The notes: generated by a model not told the origin, from the sequence alone. A stretch of DNA of 64,000 bases from an uncultured Myxococcales bacterium (GCA_937949945.1 CALFEQ010000179.1:62001-126000); one strand, 5' to 3'; positions 44,977 through 54,531 are shown, counted from the stretch's first letter. A program made the numbers and translations.

Positions 44977-45382
44977 CGAAAGCGCTCGGGAGTCCTCCGA
45001 GCTCCCGAGCGCGCGCCCTTCGCACCCACCTCGTACGAGCGAGCGGTCGGCGCTGCGTGGAGGTTGGAGAGGTGGACGCTCGCGTCGTCAGCGCTCGGCT
45101 CGTCCAAGCTCCGACCGGCGCGGACAACGCCGCCGGTCTCGTGGAACCTGCGAAAATCGCATCTATTCGTGTCGAGCCGGTGGAAGAAAAACGGTCGTCG
45201 GGCGCCCGCCTTTCCGTTAGAAAAATACACGGGGTGGACGTCGATCCGGGTCGTCGATGAAACCTTCCTGCGATCGCTCGTCCAACTCGTCTGCACGGCG
45301 ACACGTCGAGCACGCTTCTGACGCTTCGCTTTCGTCTCCCAAGGATCGTCGTCGTTCGAGCCGCGTAGCGGGAGGTCTGGGC
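44977..45382. other. 406-nt gap with a hairpin, no supportable gene
   Basis: Just after the stop is a hairpin (44982-45012, listed separately). The rest has an AT-richer patch at about 45145-45235 (GAAAATCGCATC, AGAAAAACGG, TAGAAAAATACACGG) that may hold the promoter of the HEAT-repeat gene. An 85-codon frame at 45064-45321 and antisense frames have no family similarity or ribosome-binding sites. Confidence 0.5.
44982..45012 (+). terminator. Hairpin after the SH3-like lipoprotein pair
   Basis: The perfect 11-bp stem GCGCTCGGGAG (44982-44992) / CTCCCGAGCGC (45002-45012) with a 9-nt loop lies 6 nt after the stop codon. There is no T-tract, so it may act with Rho or protect the 3' end. Confidence 0.6.
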
Positions 45383-46222
45383 GTGACTCCTCGTTGTGTC
45401 CTCTGGCGCGCATTGCAGGCGGCCGTCGTCGCCGCCGCGCTGACGGTCACGGGTCATTCCGGCGCATACGATCGCGAGCTCGCGGAGTCCCCCGACTTCC
45501 GTGTGCGTGTCCAGGCAGCGCTCCGTCTCGGGCGCGCCGGTCCGTCGGCGCGTGCCGATCTCGAGGCCTGCCTCCGCGACTCGCATCCGGCCGTTCGCGT
45601 CGCGTGCGCGGCGGGCCTCGGCAGCATCGGCGATCCGGCGAGCATCGCTCCGCTCGAGCGGGCGCTCAAATCCGAGAGCTACGGCACGGTGAAGACCGCG
45701 CTGAAGGAGACCATCGAGAAGATCCGTGGCAGCGCGAACGTCAAGAGCCCCAACGCCACGACCTCGCTCGCGGGTGCGCGCTACGTCGTGCAGCTCGGGA
45801 CGATGAAGAACCTCTCGGGCACGCGCGGCTCCGACCTCGACGCGGTCATGCGACAGGCGGCCAAAGCGAAGGCGGGGACGATCAAGGGCGCGCTCGTGAT
45901 CGACGGCTCCGATCCCGCCGTGGTCAAGAAGGCGACCGAGAAGAAGATCCCGGTCCTCCAGGTCGACGGCAACCTCACGAAGCTCACGCAGGTCAAGGGC
46001 ACGGACGGGTCGACCGTGGTCAGCGCCAAGGTCGACATGTCGATCCGCATGCTGCCCGGCCAGACGCTCAAGGGCACCGTGAGCGGCAACGCATCCGGGA
46101 GCCACGGCGGCGGGCGGGTGTCGAAGGCGAACCTCTACGAGCTCCAGAACCGCGTCGTCGGCGGAGCGGTCGAGAGCGCCGTCGGCTCGATGGGGGCCGA
46201 GCTCGCCGCGCTCACCCGTTAG
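45383..46222 (+). CDS. Exported protein with two HEAT repeats
   Basis: The protein has 279 residues. The frame is open from 45257, but GTG 45383 is chosen because GGGAGG lies 8 nt before it and a signal peptide follows (CVLWRALQAAVVAAALTV, cleavage near GHSGA). Two HEAT repeats cover about residues 30-100: FRVRVQAALRLGRAGPSARA and HPAVRVACAAGLGSIGDPAS, then IAPLERALKSES. The second half (YVVQLGTMKNLSGTRGSDLD, KKIPVLQVDGNLTKLTQVKG, SAKVDMSIRMLPGQTLKGTV) has a beta pattern without known family. It lies 190 nt upstream of alaS. Confidence 0.75.
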   Translation: MTPRCVLWRALQAAVVAAALTVTGHSGAYDRELAESPDFRVRVQAALRLGRAGPSARADLEACLRDSHPAVRVACAAGLGSIGDPASIAPLERALKSESYGTVKTALKETIEKIRGSANVKSPNATTSLAGARYVVQLGTMKNLSGTRGSDLDAVMRQAAKAKAGTIKGALVIDGSDPAVVKKATEKKIPVLQVDGNLTKLTQVKGTDGSTVVSAKVDMSIRMLPGQTLKGTVSGNASGSHGGGRVSKANLYELQNRVVGGAVESAVGSMGAELAALTR

Positions 46223-46393
46223 CACGCGGGCTCGAGCGCCTCGCCGCCGGCAGAGCGTCCATGCGGCCGGGCGGAGCCCTACCCGTCGCGCGACGGCCGG
46301 GCGCGGCCGCCGAAAGAGCCGGGGCCGGCGCTCGCGTCGCGACCTCGGGGGCGCGACCGAGCGCCTCGGGTCGATCGGCTCGCGCCGAAGTGG

Positions 46394-46399
46394 TAAGTA
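46394..46399 (+). promoter_or_regulatory. -10 element TAAGTA of alaS
   Basis: TGGTAAGTACC is an extended -10 motif (TG two bases before the hexamer), 13 nt before the ATG at 46413. It predicts a leader of about 7 nt and no ribosome-binding site is visible. Confidence 0.45.
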
Positions 46400-46412
46400 C
46401 CGCCACCCAAAC

Positions 46413-49166
46413 ATGAGCTCTTCGTGGACCGCATCGGCCGTACGCGCTTCGTTCCTCGACTTCTTCAAGAGCAAGGGGCACACGGTCTGCCCTTCGGCGC
46501 CGCTCATCCCGCAGAACGACCCGACGCTCATGTTCACGAACGCCGGCATGGTCCCGTTCAAGGACGTGTTCACGGGCAAGGACAAGCGGCCGTTCACGCG
46601 GGCCACGTCGAGCCAGAAGTGCATCCGCATCTCGGGCAAGCACAACGACCTCGAGAACGTCGGCGTCACCGCGCGCCATCACACGTTCTTCGAGATGCTC
46701 GGCAACTTCTCCTTCGGCGACTACTTCAAGGAGGACGCGATCGCCTGGGCGTGGGAGCTCGTCACGGGCGTGTGGCAGATCCCGAAGGAGAGGCTCGTCA
46801 TCACCGTCTTCGGAGGAGCCGAAGGGATCCCGGCGGACGACGAAGCGCGTGCGATCTGGCGCAAGGTCACGGGCTTCGGTGACGACCGCATCCTCGGCAT
46901 CCCGGGCGCGCCCGGCGACAACTTCTGGCAGATGGGCGACACCGGCCCGTGCGGCCCGTGCACCGAGATCCACTACTTCAGCGGCGACGGCGAGCCGGAT
47001 CTGTCCAAGTTCGGCGAGGAGCCCACGCCCGACGGCAAGGGCTGGATGGAGCTCTGGAACCTGGTCTTCATGCAGTTCGACCGCTCCGGCTCCGACGAAG
47101 CGGGCTACACGCTCGCGCCGCTGCCGAAGCCGTGCGTCGACACGGGCGCGGGCCTCGAGCGCGTGGCGAGCGTGCTCCAGGGCAAGACCAGCAACTACGA
47201 CACGGATCTGCTCCGAGCGCTCGTCGAGAAGGCGGCCGAGATCGCGAAGAAGCCGTACCGCGGCTCGCAGTCCGACGACGACGTCTCGATGCGCGTCATC
47301 GCCGACCACGCGCGGCTCACGGCCTTCCTCGTCGCCGAGGGCATCCTGCCGGACCGCGCCGGACGTCCGTACGTCCTCCGGCGCGTCATGCGCCGTGCGA
47401 TCCGTCACGGTCACCGCCTCGGGATCGACAGGCCGTTTTTCCACGAGGTGGCGCTCGAGGTCGTCAACCTCATGGGCGACCAGTACCCCGAGCTCCGCGA
47501 GCGCAAGGCGCTCATCGCGAGCACGGCCGAGCAGGAGGAGATCCGCTTCCGGGAGACGATCGACCGCGGCCTCAAGATCCTCGACGAGGAGATCGGCAAG
47601 CTGAAGGCGACCGGGCAGGGCATGCTTCCGGGCAAGGTCGTCTTCGATCTCGAGGCGACGTACGGCTTCCCGAACGACCTCACGGACGTCATCGCCCGCG
47701 AGCGCGGCGTGCACATCGACTACGCGGGCTACAAGGACGAGCTCGAGCGGCACCGCAAGCTGAGCGAAGGCTCGAAGGTCGGCGACGAGGCCGTCGGCGA
47801 CGTCTGGCGGCACGCGCTCCAGGCCGTCCGCGACGCGCACGGCGGCGACGAGAAGGCGTCCGTCCAGTTCATCGGCTACGAGCGCGAGGAGGGGCAGGGG
47901 AAGGTCCTGTTCCTCGCGCACAACCGCGAGAACCCCGATCACCCGACCACCGCGACGAAGCGCGTCGAGAAGGGCGACAAGGTCGCGATCGTGACCGACA
48001 TCACGCCGTTCTACGGCGAGGCCGGCGGACAGGTCGGCGACAAGGGCGAGATCCGCTCGAAGAGCGGCGCCCGCGTGCGCGTCCTCGACACGCAGAAGCC
48101 GCTCCAGGGCCTCGTCGTCCACTTCGGCGAGGTCCTCGAGGGCGCGATCGAGGAGGGCGAGACCGTCGAGCTCGAGGTCGATCACGCGCTCCGGACCGCG
48201 ACGCGGCGCAACCACTCCGCCACGCACCTCTTGCACTGGGCGCTCCGCAAGGTCGTGGGCGAGAGCGCGCAGCAGAAGGGCTCGCTCGTCGCGCCGGACC
48301 GCCTCCGCTTCGACTACTCGTCGGGCCGGCCGCTCACGCCCGAGGAGATCCAGCGCATCGAGGACCTCGTCAACGAGAAGATCCTGAGCGACGCGCCGGT
48401 GCAGACGGAGGTGCTGCCGCAGGCGGAGGCGCGCAAGCGCGGCGCGATCGCGATCTTCGAGGAGAAGTACGGCGACGTCGTGCGCGTGCTCACGATGACG
48501 AAGGACTGTGTCGAGCTCTGCGGAGGCACGCACGCGCGCGCCCTCGGAGAGATCGGCATGTTCAAGATCCTCTCGGAGAGCGGCGTCGCGGCCGGCGTGC
48601 GGCGCATCGAGGCCGCGACGGGCTTCAACGCGCTCGCGTACGTGCGTCAGCTCGAGGCCACCGTGAAGAACGCCGCCCGGCTCGTGAAGGCCGCGCCTCA
48701 CGAGCTGCCCGAGAAGATCGAGAAGCTCATCGAGGACACGAAGAAGCTCGACAAGGAGCTCGCCGAGACGAAGCGGAAGCTCGCATTGGGCGGAGGCGGC
48801 GGCGCGGCGGGCGGCGGCCTCGAGCGATGGCTCGCGGGCGCGCGGGAACTGCCGTTCGGCAAGGCGCTCGCCGTGAAGGTCGACGTCACGGATGCGGCGA
48901 TGCTTCGCGAGCTCGCGGAGAAGCTGCGCGACAAGCTCGGCGACTCCATCGTGCTCGTCGGCGCCGTCGCAGGGCCGAAGGCGATGCTCGTCCTCACCGT
49001 GTCGAAGTCGCTCACGGACCGGTTCAAGGCCGGGGAGCTGATCCGCCCCGTCGCGCAGGTCCTCGGCGGGTCGGGCGGCGGGCGGCCGGACATGGCGCAG
49101 GCGGGCGGCACCGACGTCGCCAAGATCGACGAGGCGCTCGAGAAGCTCTACGCGCTCGTCTCCTGA
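46413..49166 (+). CDS. alaS: Alanyl-tRNA synthetase
   Basis: The protein has 917 residues, somewhat longer than the E. coli enzyme (876). It charges tRNA-Ala. The class II catalytic core has FLDFFKSKGHTVCPSAPLIP, DPTLMFTNAGMVPFKDVFTG, RHHTFFEMLGNFSFGDYFK and DTGAGLERVASVLQGK. The editing domain has the zinc ligands RNHSATHLLHWALRK (HxxxH) and CVELCGGTHARALGEIG (Cys and His). The C-Ala domain follows a coiled coil (IEDTKKLDKELAETKRKLAL), after a Gly-rich patch, ending GGSGGGRPDMAQAGGTD. All active-site elements are present. There is no other alaS paralogue in view. Confidence 0.97.
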   Translation: MSSSWTASAVRASFLDFFKSKGHTVCPSAPLIPQNDPTLMFTNAGMVPFKDVFTGKDKRPFTRATSSQKCIRISGKHNDLENVGVTARHHTFFEMLGNFSFGDYFKEDAIAWAWELVTGVWQIPKERLVITVFGGAEGIPADDEARAIWRKVTGFGDDRILGIPGAPGDNFWQMGDTGPCGPCTEIHYFSGDGEPDLSKFGEEPTPDGKGWMELWNLVFMQFDRSGSDEAGYTLAPLPKPCVDTGAGLERVASVLQGKTSNYDTDLLRALVEKAAEIAKKPYRGSQSDDDVSMRVIADHARLTAFLVAEGILPDRAGRPYVLRRVMRRAIRHGHRLGIDRPFFHEVALEVVNLMGDQYPELRERKALIASTAEQEEIRFRETIDRGLKILDEEIGKLKATGQGMLPGKVVFDLEATYGFPNDLTDVIARERGVHIDYAGYKDELERHRKLSEGSKVGDEAVGDVWRHALQAVRDAHGGDEKASVQFIGYEREEGQGKVLFLAHNRENPDHPTTATKRVEKGDKVAIVTDITPFYGEAGGQVGDKGEIRSKSGARVRVLDTQKPLQGLVVHFGEVLEGAIEEGETVELEVDHALRTATRRNHSATHLLHWALRKVVGESAQQKGSLVAPDRLRFDYSSGRPLTPEEIQRIEDLVNEKILSDAPVQTEVLPQAEARKRGAIAIFEEKYGDVVRVLTMTKDCVELCGGTHARALGEIGMFKILSESGVAAGVRRIEAATGFNALAYVRQLEATVKNAARLVKAAPHELPEKIEKLIEDTKKLDKELAETKRKLALGGGGGAAGGGLERWLAGARELPFGKALAVKVDVTDAAMLRELAEKLRDKLGDSIVLVGAVAGPKAMLVLTVSKSLTDRFKAGELIRPVAQVLGGSGGGRPDMAQAGGTDVAKIDEALEKLYALVS

Positions 49167-49202
49167 CCGGAACCGGCCGCCGGCCCGGGGTGCAACGGCG
49201 GG

Positions 49203-49583
49203 TCACCGGCCGCGGAGACCTGGTCGAGACGCGCCCGGGGGTCGAGGCCGAGGGGTGGTCGGGGAGGTCGAGGCGAGAGGTCTGGGACGCAAGAGCGGCG
49301 CGACGTGGGCGTGCCCGGTCCGGAGGTACGGCCAGAGCTGGTCGGGCACCTCGAAGCCGGGCGGGACCACCTTGCCGAGCGCCTCCCCGATGACGCCCGC
49401 CTGCTCCAGGTGGGATAGCCCTGCGTCGACGAGGATGACGCGCCGGTTCCCGATGCGGCAGAGCCCGCCTTTTCCCGCCAGGCGGAGCCCGAACGGCTCG
49501 ACGCGGACCTCGATCCCGAGCCTCGAGGCGAGCTCGGCGAGCCCCTGGAGGATTCCCGAGACACGCCCGCCGTCGTCGCCCAC
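49203..49583 (-). CDS. Small conserved protein of unknown function
   Basis: The protein has 126 residues from ATG 49581-49583. The N-terminal 80 residues look folded: ILQGLAELASRLGIEVRVEP, FGLRLAGKGGLCRIGNRRVI, LVDAGLSHLEQAGVIGEALG. The GGLCRI...VILVD(A)GLS pattern recalls a family of small myxobacterial proteins I cannot name. The last 30 residues are Pro/Arg-rich and may be disordered. It converges with alaS (37-nt gap) and is divergent from the kinase gene at 49756. Confidence 0.6.
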   Translation of the reverse strand: MGDDGGRVSGILQGLAELASRLGIEVRVEPFGLRLAGKGGLCRIGNRRVILVDAGLSHLEQAGVIGEALGKVVPPGFEVPDQLWPYLRTGHAHVAPLLRPRPLASTSPTTPRPRPPGASRPGLRGR

Positions 49584-49755
49584 GGTCGCCTCCGGCCGGT
49601 CCTCCGGCCACGATGGAAACGTAGGAAAAACCCCGCCGGCTTTCTAGGTTGCGGACGAATCGCGAATCATGACACCCTTGATGAGCCCCTCCGATGCGAG
49701 CTCCCACGCGACGGCGCGCCGGCTCCATCGGGGGTGAGCAAGAAACAACCGCGGA

Positions 49756-51474
49756 ATGTCCGAGACCCAGCGCAGCTCGCCGCCCCCGATCTCGCCAGGG
49801 ACGGTCATCAACGACCGATACGAGATCCGACAGAGCCTCGGGAAGGGGGGAATGGGCGAGGTCTTCCTCGCGTACGATCGCGCGACGCAGCAGGCGGTCG
49901 CCCTCAAGATCGTTCGTGAAGAGGCGCGCATGCCGGGCGACGACGAGGCGCTCCGGCAGGAGCTGATTCTCGCGCGCTCCGTATCGAACCCGAACGTCTG
50001 TCGCGTCCACGATCTCGCCCCATCGCCCTACGGCCCGATCCTTGTGATGGAGCACATCGTCGGGCAGACGCTCCACACGCACATCCGTCGCAAGAAAGCC
50101 CAAGGGGGATACACGTCCGACGAGTTCCGGCGCATCGCGTCGGACATCTGCAGCGGCGTGGCGGCCATCCATGCGACCGGCCTCGTGCACGGCGACCTCA
50201 AGCCGGGCAACATCATGGTCACGTCGAACCCCGACGGATCGATCGGCAAGGCCGTCGTGCTCGACTTCGGCTTCGCGAAGGAGCGTGCCCGCCTCTCCGC
50301 GCGTCGCCCCGGTGCGCCGCCCGACGGCGGAACGCCGAACTACATGGCGCCGGAGCGCATCCGCTCCGGAGGCGCGTCGATCGAGGACGATCTCTACGCG
50401 CTCGGCCTGACGCTCTGGGAGATGTGGACGTGCCGTGTCCCGGAGCCGGGCTACAAGCCCCGCGCCAAGCCGATGCGTCAGCAGATCATGTTCGACGTGC
50501 CCGCGGGGCTCAGCGTCGACGAGATCAAGCAGATCTTCCGGTGCCTCTCGGACGACGCCTCGCAGCGGCTCCCCGCGCGACACCTGCGCTTCTTCAACCC
50601 GGTTCAGCTCACGACGAACCCGGTGCAGGTCGCGCGCGAGCGTCTCGACCCGGGCCCGCCGCCCGGGCGCAGCGCGCAGGCGAACTTCACGCCGGGCGCT
50701 CAGGCGCTGCTCGCGACGTACGCGACGAACGCGCCGGAGTTCGTCGGCGAGCTCATCCCGCTCAACCGTCCGACGCTGTCGATCGGCCGCCGCGGCGACG
50801 TCGACATCGTCGTGCCGGAGGCCACCGTCAGCGGCCATCACGCGAACGCGCGGTGGCAGGCGGGCACGTGGCAGATCGAGGATCTCGGCTCGACGAACGG
50901 CACGTACGTCGACCACACGTACGAGCGGAAGAAGGTCGTCAACCTGATGCACGGCGGCGAGATCCAGCTCGGCGAGCTGCGTCTCAAGCTCGTGAGCTTC
51001 GGCCCCGAGAGCGCGCATCACAAGCGCGCCCGCCAGTACCTGTCTCGTCGCGACGGGCTCACCGGCCTGCTCCTCCGCGAGCACTTCTTGAAGGGGCTCG
51101 ACGAAGAAGCGGCCTACAGCGACTGGGTCGAGCAGCCGCTCAGCATAGCCCGCTACGAGATCCGCGGACCGAACCGGCTCGTCTCCGACCGTCCCACGAT
51201 CCTGGAGATGCTCGCGTTCCGTCGCGCTGCGATGCGCGTCGTCGAGCTGACGGACATGCTCTTGCTCTCGCTGATCGCCGTCACGGCGGGACGCACCGGG
51301 CCCCTCCGGTTCGCTGTCTGCATGACCGGGCCCGGACCGCAGGAGGCCCGGAACCTCGTCGAGCAGGTCGTCGGTCAGGTCCAGGGCATGCTCCCCGACG
51401 GTCTCGACCTCGTCGCCTCCATCGCCCGGTACGAGCCCGGGATGAACGTCCGCTCGCTGATCGAGCCGACCTGA
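49756..51474 (+). CDS. Ser/Thr protein kinase with FHA and degenerate GGDEF-like domains
   Basis: The protein has 572 residues. The kinase domain is at about 20-285: LGKGGMGEVFLAY (P-loop), VALKIV (Lys51), VHGDLKPGN (catalytic Asp147; the usual HRD is HGD, so a non-RD kinase), DFGFAK, GGTPNYMAPE, then a shortened C-lobe. The FHA domain at about 330-415 has SIGRRGDVDIVVPE, TVSGHHANARW and LGSTNGTYVDH, binding phospho-Thr peptides. The final 140 residues begin RRDGLTGLLLREHF, like the D-x-LTGL-x(N)R opening of GGDEF domains. No GGDEF/GGEEF signature follows, so c-di-GMP synthesis is unlikely. No TM helix: a cytoplasmic signalling protein. The next gene, a TM protein, is 27 nt away. Confidence 0.88.
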   Translation: MSETQRSSPPPISPGTVINDRYEIRQSLGKGGMGEVFLAYDRATQQAVALKIVREEARMPGDDEALRQELILARSVSNPNVCRVHDLAPSPYGPILVMEHIVGQTLHTHIRRKKAQGGYTSDEFRRIASDICSGVAAIHATGLVHGDLKPGNIMVTSNPDGSIGKAVVLDFGFAKERARLSARRPGAPPDGGTPNYMAPERIRSGGASIEDDLYALGLTLWEMWTCRVPEPGYKPRAKPMRQQIMFDVPAGLSVDEIKQIFRCLSDDASQRLPARHLRFFNPVQLTTNPVQVARERLDPGPPPGRSAQANFTPGAQALLATYATNAPEFVGELIPLNRPTLSIGRRGDVDIVVPEATVSGHHANARWQAGTWQIEDLGSTNGTYVDHTYERKKVVNLMHGGEIQLGELRLKLVSFGPESAHHKRARQYLSRRDGLTGLLLREHFLKGLDEEAAYSDWVEQPLSIARYEIRGPNRLVSDRPTILEMLAFRRAAMRVVELTDMLLLSLIAVTAGRTGPLRFAVCMTGPGPQEARNLVEQVVGQVQGMLPDGLDLVASIARYEPGMNVRSLIEPT

Positions 51475-51501
51475 GGTCGGTGACGTGGCGGAGCCGTCGT
51501 C

Positions 51502-52194
51502 GTGGCCGACCACTCGCCGCAGCAAGGCCGTCCCAGATTCGGATCATCGGGCGACTTCGGTCCTTCGTCGTCGCGCGCGACGGTGCCGCCCAGCGAGCCT
51601 CGCTCGTCGCGCGCGAGCTTCGATGCGCTCGACGCGCAGATCGATCGGCCGGCGCGCCTCCAGATGATCGTGGCGCTCATCCTCGGGCTCGTGCTCGTCG
51701 CGATCCCGCTCTACCTCTGGAGGCGCCCGCGCGCGGAGTCGATCTCCGTGTCGACGGGCGGCTTCGACGCCGGAGCGCTGCCGGCGGTCACCGGGAGCCC
51801 GACCGCGCCGGTCGAGGAGAAGCTCGTCATCAGCGAGCCCAAGATCCTCTCCTGTCACGACCCCGGCCCGAAGAAGACGCCCCCGGACAAGTGCGACCAC
51901 GTCGTGGAGCTCGAGAAGGCCTTCGCGAAGGCGATCGAGGACAGCACCTCGTGCGTCCCGAAAGACGCCGGCGGCGGTTCGATCATTTTCGTCGCGGACG
52001 TCAACTTCAGGCGCAAGACCGTGGCGGTCTCGACGCCGAGGGAAGGCCGCACCTTGAAGAGCCCGAAGATCGCCGGCGCTTGCGAGCGCGCGGTCAAGAG
52101 CAAGCTCTCGAGCCTGCCGTTTTCCTCGATCAAGCACGAGCACGTCCGCTACCGCATCTCGATCACGGCGACTTACCCGGGACCGGGGAAGTGA
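51502..52194 (+). CDS. Single-TM protein of unknown function
   Basis: The protein has 230 residues from GTG 51502. A disordered Ser/Arg/Pro N-terminus (about 50 residues) is followed by one TM helix (LQMIVALILGLVLVAIPLYLW, about 53-74), so the N-tail is cytoplasmic. The periplasmic part has a beta-rich, Cys-containing pattern: KILSCHDPGPKKTPPDKCDH, EDSTSCVPKDAGGGSIIFVA, KIAGACERAVKSKLSS, with the C-terminal strand EHVRYRISITATYPG. The end resembles TonB-C-like or AgmX-type folds in myxobacterial envelope proteins, but not enough to name. Directly downstream of the kinase, probably the same transcript; its Ser/Thr-rich N-tail could be a kinase target (inference). Confidence 0.7.
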   Translation: MADHSPQQGRPRFGSSGDFGPSSSRATVPPSEPRSSRASFDALDAQIDRPARLQMIVALILGLVLVAIPLYLWRRPRAESISVSTGGFDAGALPAVTGSPTAPVEEKLVISEPKILSCHDPGPKKTPPDKCDHVVELEKAFAKAIEDSTSCVPKDAGGGSIIFVADVNFRRKTVAVSTPREGRTLKSPKIAGACERAVKSKLSSLPFSSIKHEHVRYRISITATYPGPGK

Positions 52195-52258
52195 GGGCAG
52201 GGGATCACGGCCTCGGCCGGCGGGAGAGCTCGCTCTGGCGTCCGGGCCGAGGACCCAC

Positions 52259-52264
52259 TAGGTT
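52259..52264 (+). promoter_or_regulatory. -10 element TAGGTT of purF
   Basis: TAGGTT in CACTAGGTTCCGGGG lies 11 nt before ATG 52276. The predicted leader is about 5 nt, and no strong ribosome-binding site is present. Confidence 0.4.
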
Positions 52265-52275
52265 CCGGGGCTCCG

Positions 52276-53775
52276 ATGACGCGAAGGCGCCTCAACATCC
52301 TCGATCCGGCGACGGCTTCACGACCGCGCGGGCTCGAGCTCGAGGACGACCACTTCCACGATCAGTGCGGGGTCTTCGGCGTGTACGGGCACGGCGAGGC
52401 CGCGAACATCACGTACCTCGGCCTCCACGCGCTCCAGCACCGCGGGCAGGAGTCGGCCGGCATCGTGACGAGCGACGGCGAGCAGCTCTACGCCCATCGC
52501 GCGATGGGCCTCGTCCAGGACGCGTTCAGCGCGGAGCAGCTCCAGAAGCTGCCCGGCCGGGCCGCGATCGGGCACGTCCGTTACTCGACCGCAGGAGGCT
52601 CGCACATCCGCAACGCGCAGCCCTTCGCCGTGGACTACGCCCGCGGATCGCTCGCGGTCTGCCACAACGGCAACCTCACGAACGCGGAGGAGGTCCGCGC
52701 CGAGCTCGAGGCGCAGGGCTCGATCTTCTCGTCGACGTCCGACACCGAGGTGCTCGTCCACCTCGTCGCGCGCAGCAAGGAGATCGCCATCGAGGATCGC
52801 GTCGTCGATGCGCTCGGTCGCGTCGAAGGCGCGTACTCGCTCCTGTTCCTCACCGACGACACGCTCATTGCGGTGCGCGATCCGCGCGGCCTCCGTCCGC
52901 TCTGCATCGGCATCCTGCCTTCGCGCAAGGACGCGCAGGTCATCTCGAGCGAGCCCACGGCGTTCGATCTCATCGGGGCCGAGTACGTGCGCGACGTCGA
53001 GCCGGGCGAGGTCCTCGTCATCGACGCTTCGGGCATGCGGAGCATGCGCCTGCCGCGCAAGGAGACCCCGCAGCACTGCATCTTCGAGTACGTCTATTTC
53101 GCCCGACCCGACTCGCACCTCGCGGGGCGCAGCGTCTACGAGGTCCGCAAGGAGCTCGGCCGGAGGCTCGCCGTCGAGTCTCCGGTCGACGCCGACGTCG
53201 TCATCCCCGTGCCCGACTCCGGCGTGCCAGCCGCGATCGGATACGCGGGGGAGCGGAAGATCCCGTTCGAGATGGGGCTCATCCGGTCTCACTACGTCGG
53301 CCGCACGTTCATCGAGCCGCAGCAGTCGATCCGCCACTTCGGTGTTCGCCTGAAGCTCAACCCCGTCGAGTCGATCCTCCGCGGCAAGCGCGTCGTCGTC
53401 ATCGACGACTCGATCGTCCGCGGTACGACGTCGCGCAAGATCATCAAGATGGTGCGCGACGCCGGCGCGCGCGAGGTCCATCTGCGCATCTCGAGCCCGC
53501 CGACGCAGTGGCCTTGCTACTACGGCATCGACACGCCGACCCGACGCGAGCTCATCGCGTCGAGCCACACGGTCGACGAGATCGCGCGTTACGTCACCGC
53601 CGACACGCTCGGGTATCTCTCGCTCGAGGGGATGATCAACGCCGTGAGCGGGGCCGGCGGAGAGAAGGCGGCGAGCCTTCCGCCGAGCCACTTCTGCCAT
53701 GCGTGCTTCAGCGGCCAGTACGCGATCCCGTTCTCGCAGACGAGCCGGCGGCAGATGCGGCTCGTGGGCGTGTGA
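52276..53775 (+). CDS. purF: Amidophosphoribosyltransferase (Fe-S-containing type)
   Basis: The protein has 499 residues. It makes 5-phosphoribosylamine from PRPP and glutamine, the first step of purine synthesis. The N-terminal nucleophile is Cys31 in [10 protein letters not shown], preceded by 30 residues that may be a propeptide removed in maturation, as in Bacillus-type enzymes. Glutaminase motifs: [29 protein letters not shown]. The PRPP loop is [16 protein letters not shown]. Cys at [21 protein letters not shown] and [12 protein letters not shown] sit where Bacillus PurF binds its oxygen-sensitive [4Fe-4S] cluster, indicating the Fe-S subtype. It ends next to a convergent gene. Confidence 0.95.
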   Translation: MTRRRLNILDPATASRPRGLELEDDHFHDQCGVFGVYGHGEAANITYLGLHALQHRGQESAGIVTSDGEQLYAHRAMGLVQDAFSAEQLQKLPGRAAIGHVRYSTAGGSHIRNAQPFAVDYARGSLAVCHNGNLTNAEEVRAELEAQGSIFSSTSDTEVLVHLVARSKEIAIEDRVVDALGRVEGAYSLLFLTDDTLIAVRDPRGLRPLCIGILPSRKDAQVISSEPTAFDLIGAEYVRDVEPGEVLVIDASGMRSMRLPRKETPQHCIFEYVYFARPDSHLAGRSVYEVRKELGRRLAVESPVDADVVIPVPDSGVPAAIGYAGERKIPFEMGLIRSHYVGRTFIEPQQSIRHFGVRLKLNPVESILRGKRVVVIDDSIVRGTTSRKIIKMVRDAGAREVHLRISSPPTQWPCYYGIDTPTRRELIASSHTVDEIARYVTADTLGYLSLEGMINAVSGAGGEKAASLPPSHFCHACFSGQYAIPFSQTSRRQMRLVGV

Positions 53776-53778
53776 CGC

Positions 53779-54531
53779 TCAGGGCTCGTAGTAGAGACGC
53801 AGCTCGCGGATGAGACCGCTGTCGCCGCGCTCGAACGCGAGCGTCGCGGGCTCCGGGGCTTCTTGCCGCCGACGCGTCGCGATCACCTCGAGACAGCACG
53901 TGCGTCCGTCGTCGGCTGCGCCGGTCGGAACGAGATCGAGGCGGCCTCCCAAATCCGAGAGGAACGACGCCATGCCGCCGTCTCGCTTGGCGTGGACGCG
54001 CCCGAGCGGATCGACCCAGCGAGACGCCTCCTCGAACGCGGCGAGCACGCGCTCGACGGCGCCCTTCCGTAGGGCGTCGAGCACGTGCGCGACGATCTGG
54101 GGAAGCGGGACGTCGTCGGCGGTCCGCGTCGGTGGCGCCGCCTTTCGCGGGCCGGAGCCCGTCGCGTAGTAGATCCTGAGCTCGATCTCGCGGAGGCGAC
54201 GCCTCTCGGCGACGACGGCGATGGGGAGCTCGGACTTGCCCGTGCTCGTCGTCATCGTCAGCACGCCTTCGCAGACGTCGCGGTCGACGCCGGTCGTCGA
54301 TGCGACGTGCCGGTACGACGCCGTTGCCTCCTTGAAGCGCGTCGCCGCCTTCTCGAGCAGCGGGTCGATCGACGAGAGCGTCGACGCCCTACCGAAGAGC
54401 GGATCGTCGATCGTCGCGCGGTTGCCGAGTCGCCGAGAGAGAGCTTCGAGAGAGCCGTCGACCAGCGCCCGTACGTAGACGTCGGCGAGACGTCCTTTCA
54501 GCGCGCTAGAACCCCCGCGTTCCTCGGTCAT
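53779..54531 (-). CDS. Tandem NTF2/SnoaL-like protein of unknown function
   Basis: The protein has about 250 residues (start at 54531, MTEERG, or four residues further at 54543). Two halves share a cone-like NTF2/SnoaL pattern and end in the same motif, REIELRIYYATG near 130 and IRELRLYYEP at the C-terminus, so an internal duplication is likely. The first half holds GNRATIDDPLFGRASTLSSI and the second EASRWVDPLGRVHAKRDGGM, matching the strand that lines the cavity in this fold. The fold hosts ketosteroid isomerases, dehydratases and ligand binders; no catalytic Asp/His set can be assigned. It converges with purF, the stop codons lying 3 nt apart. Confidence 0.68.
   Translation of the reverse strand: MTEERGGSSALKGRLADVYVRALVDGSLEALSRRLGNRATIDDPLFGRASTLSSIDPLLEKAATRFKEATASYRHVASTTGVDRDVCEGVLTMTTSTGKSELPIAVVAERRRLREIELRIYYATGSGPRKAAPPTRTADDVPLPQIVAHVLDALRKGAVERVLAAFEEASRWVDPLGRVHAKRDGGMASFLSDLGGRLDLVPTGAADDGRTCCLEVIATRRRQEAPEPATLAFERGDSGLIRELRLYYEP

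Noticed and set aside
45064..45321. 85-codon frame in the gap before the HEAT-repeat gene
   Set aside because: No ribosome-binding site, no signal or domain, and composition typical of non-coding DNA here.
49756..51474. Active diguanylate cyclase domain in the kinase protein
   Set aside because: The opening D-x-LTGL resembles GGDEF domains, but the GGDEF/GGEEF signature needed for GTP chemistry is absent.
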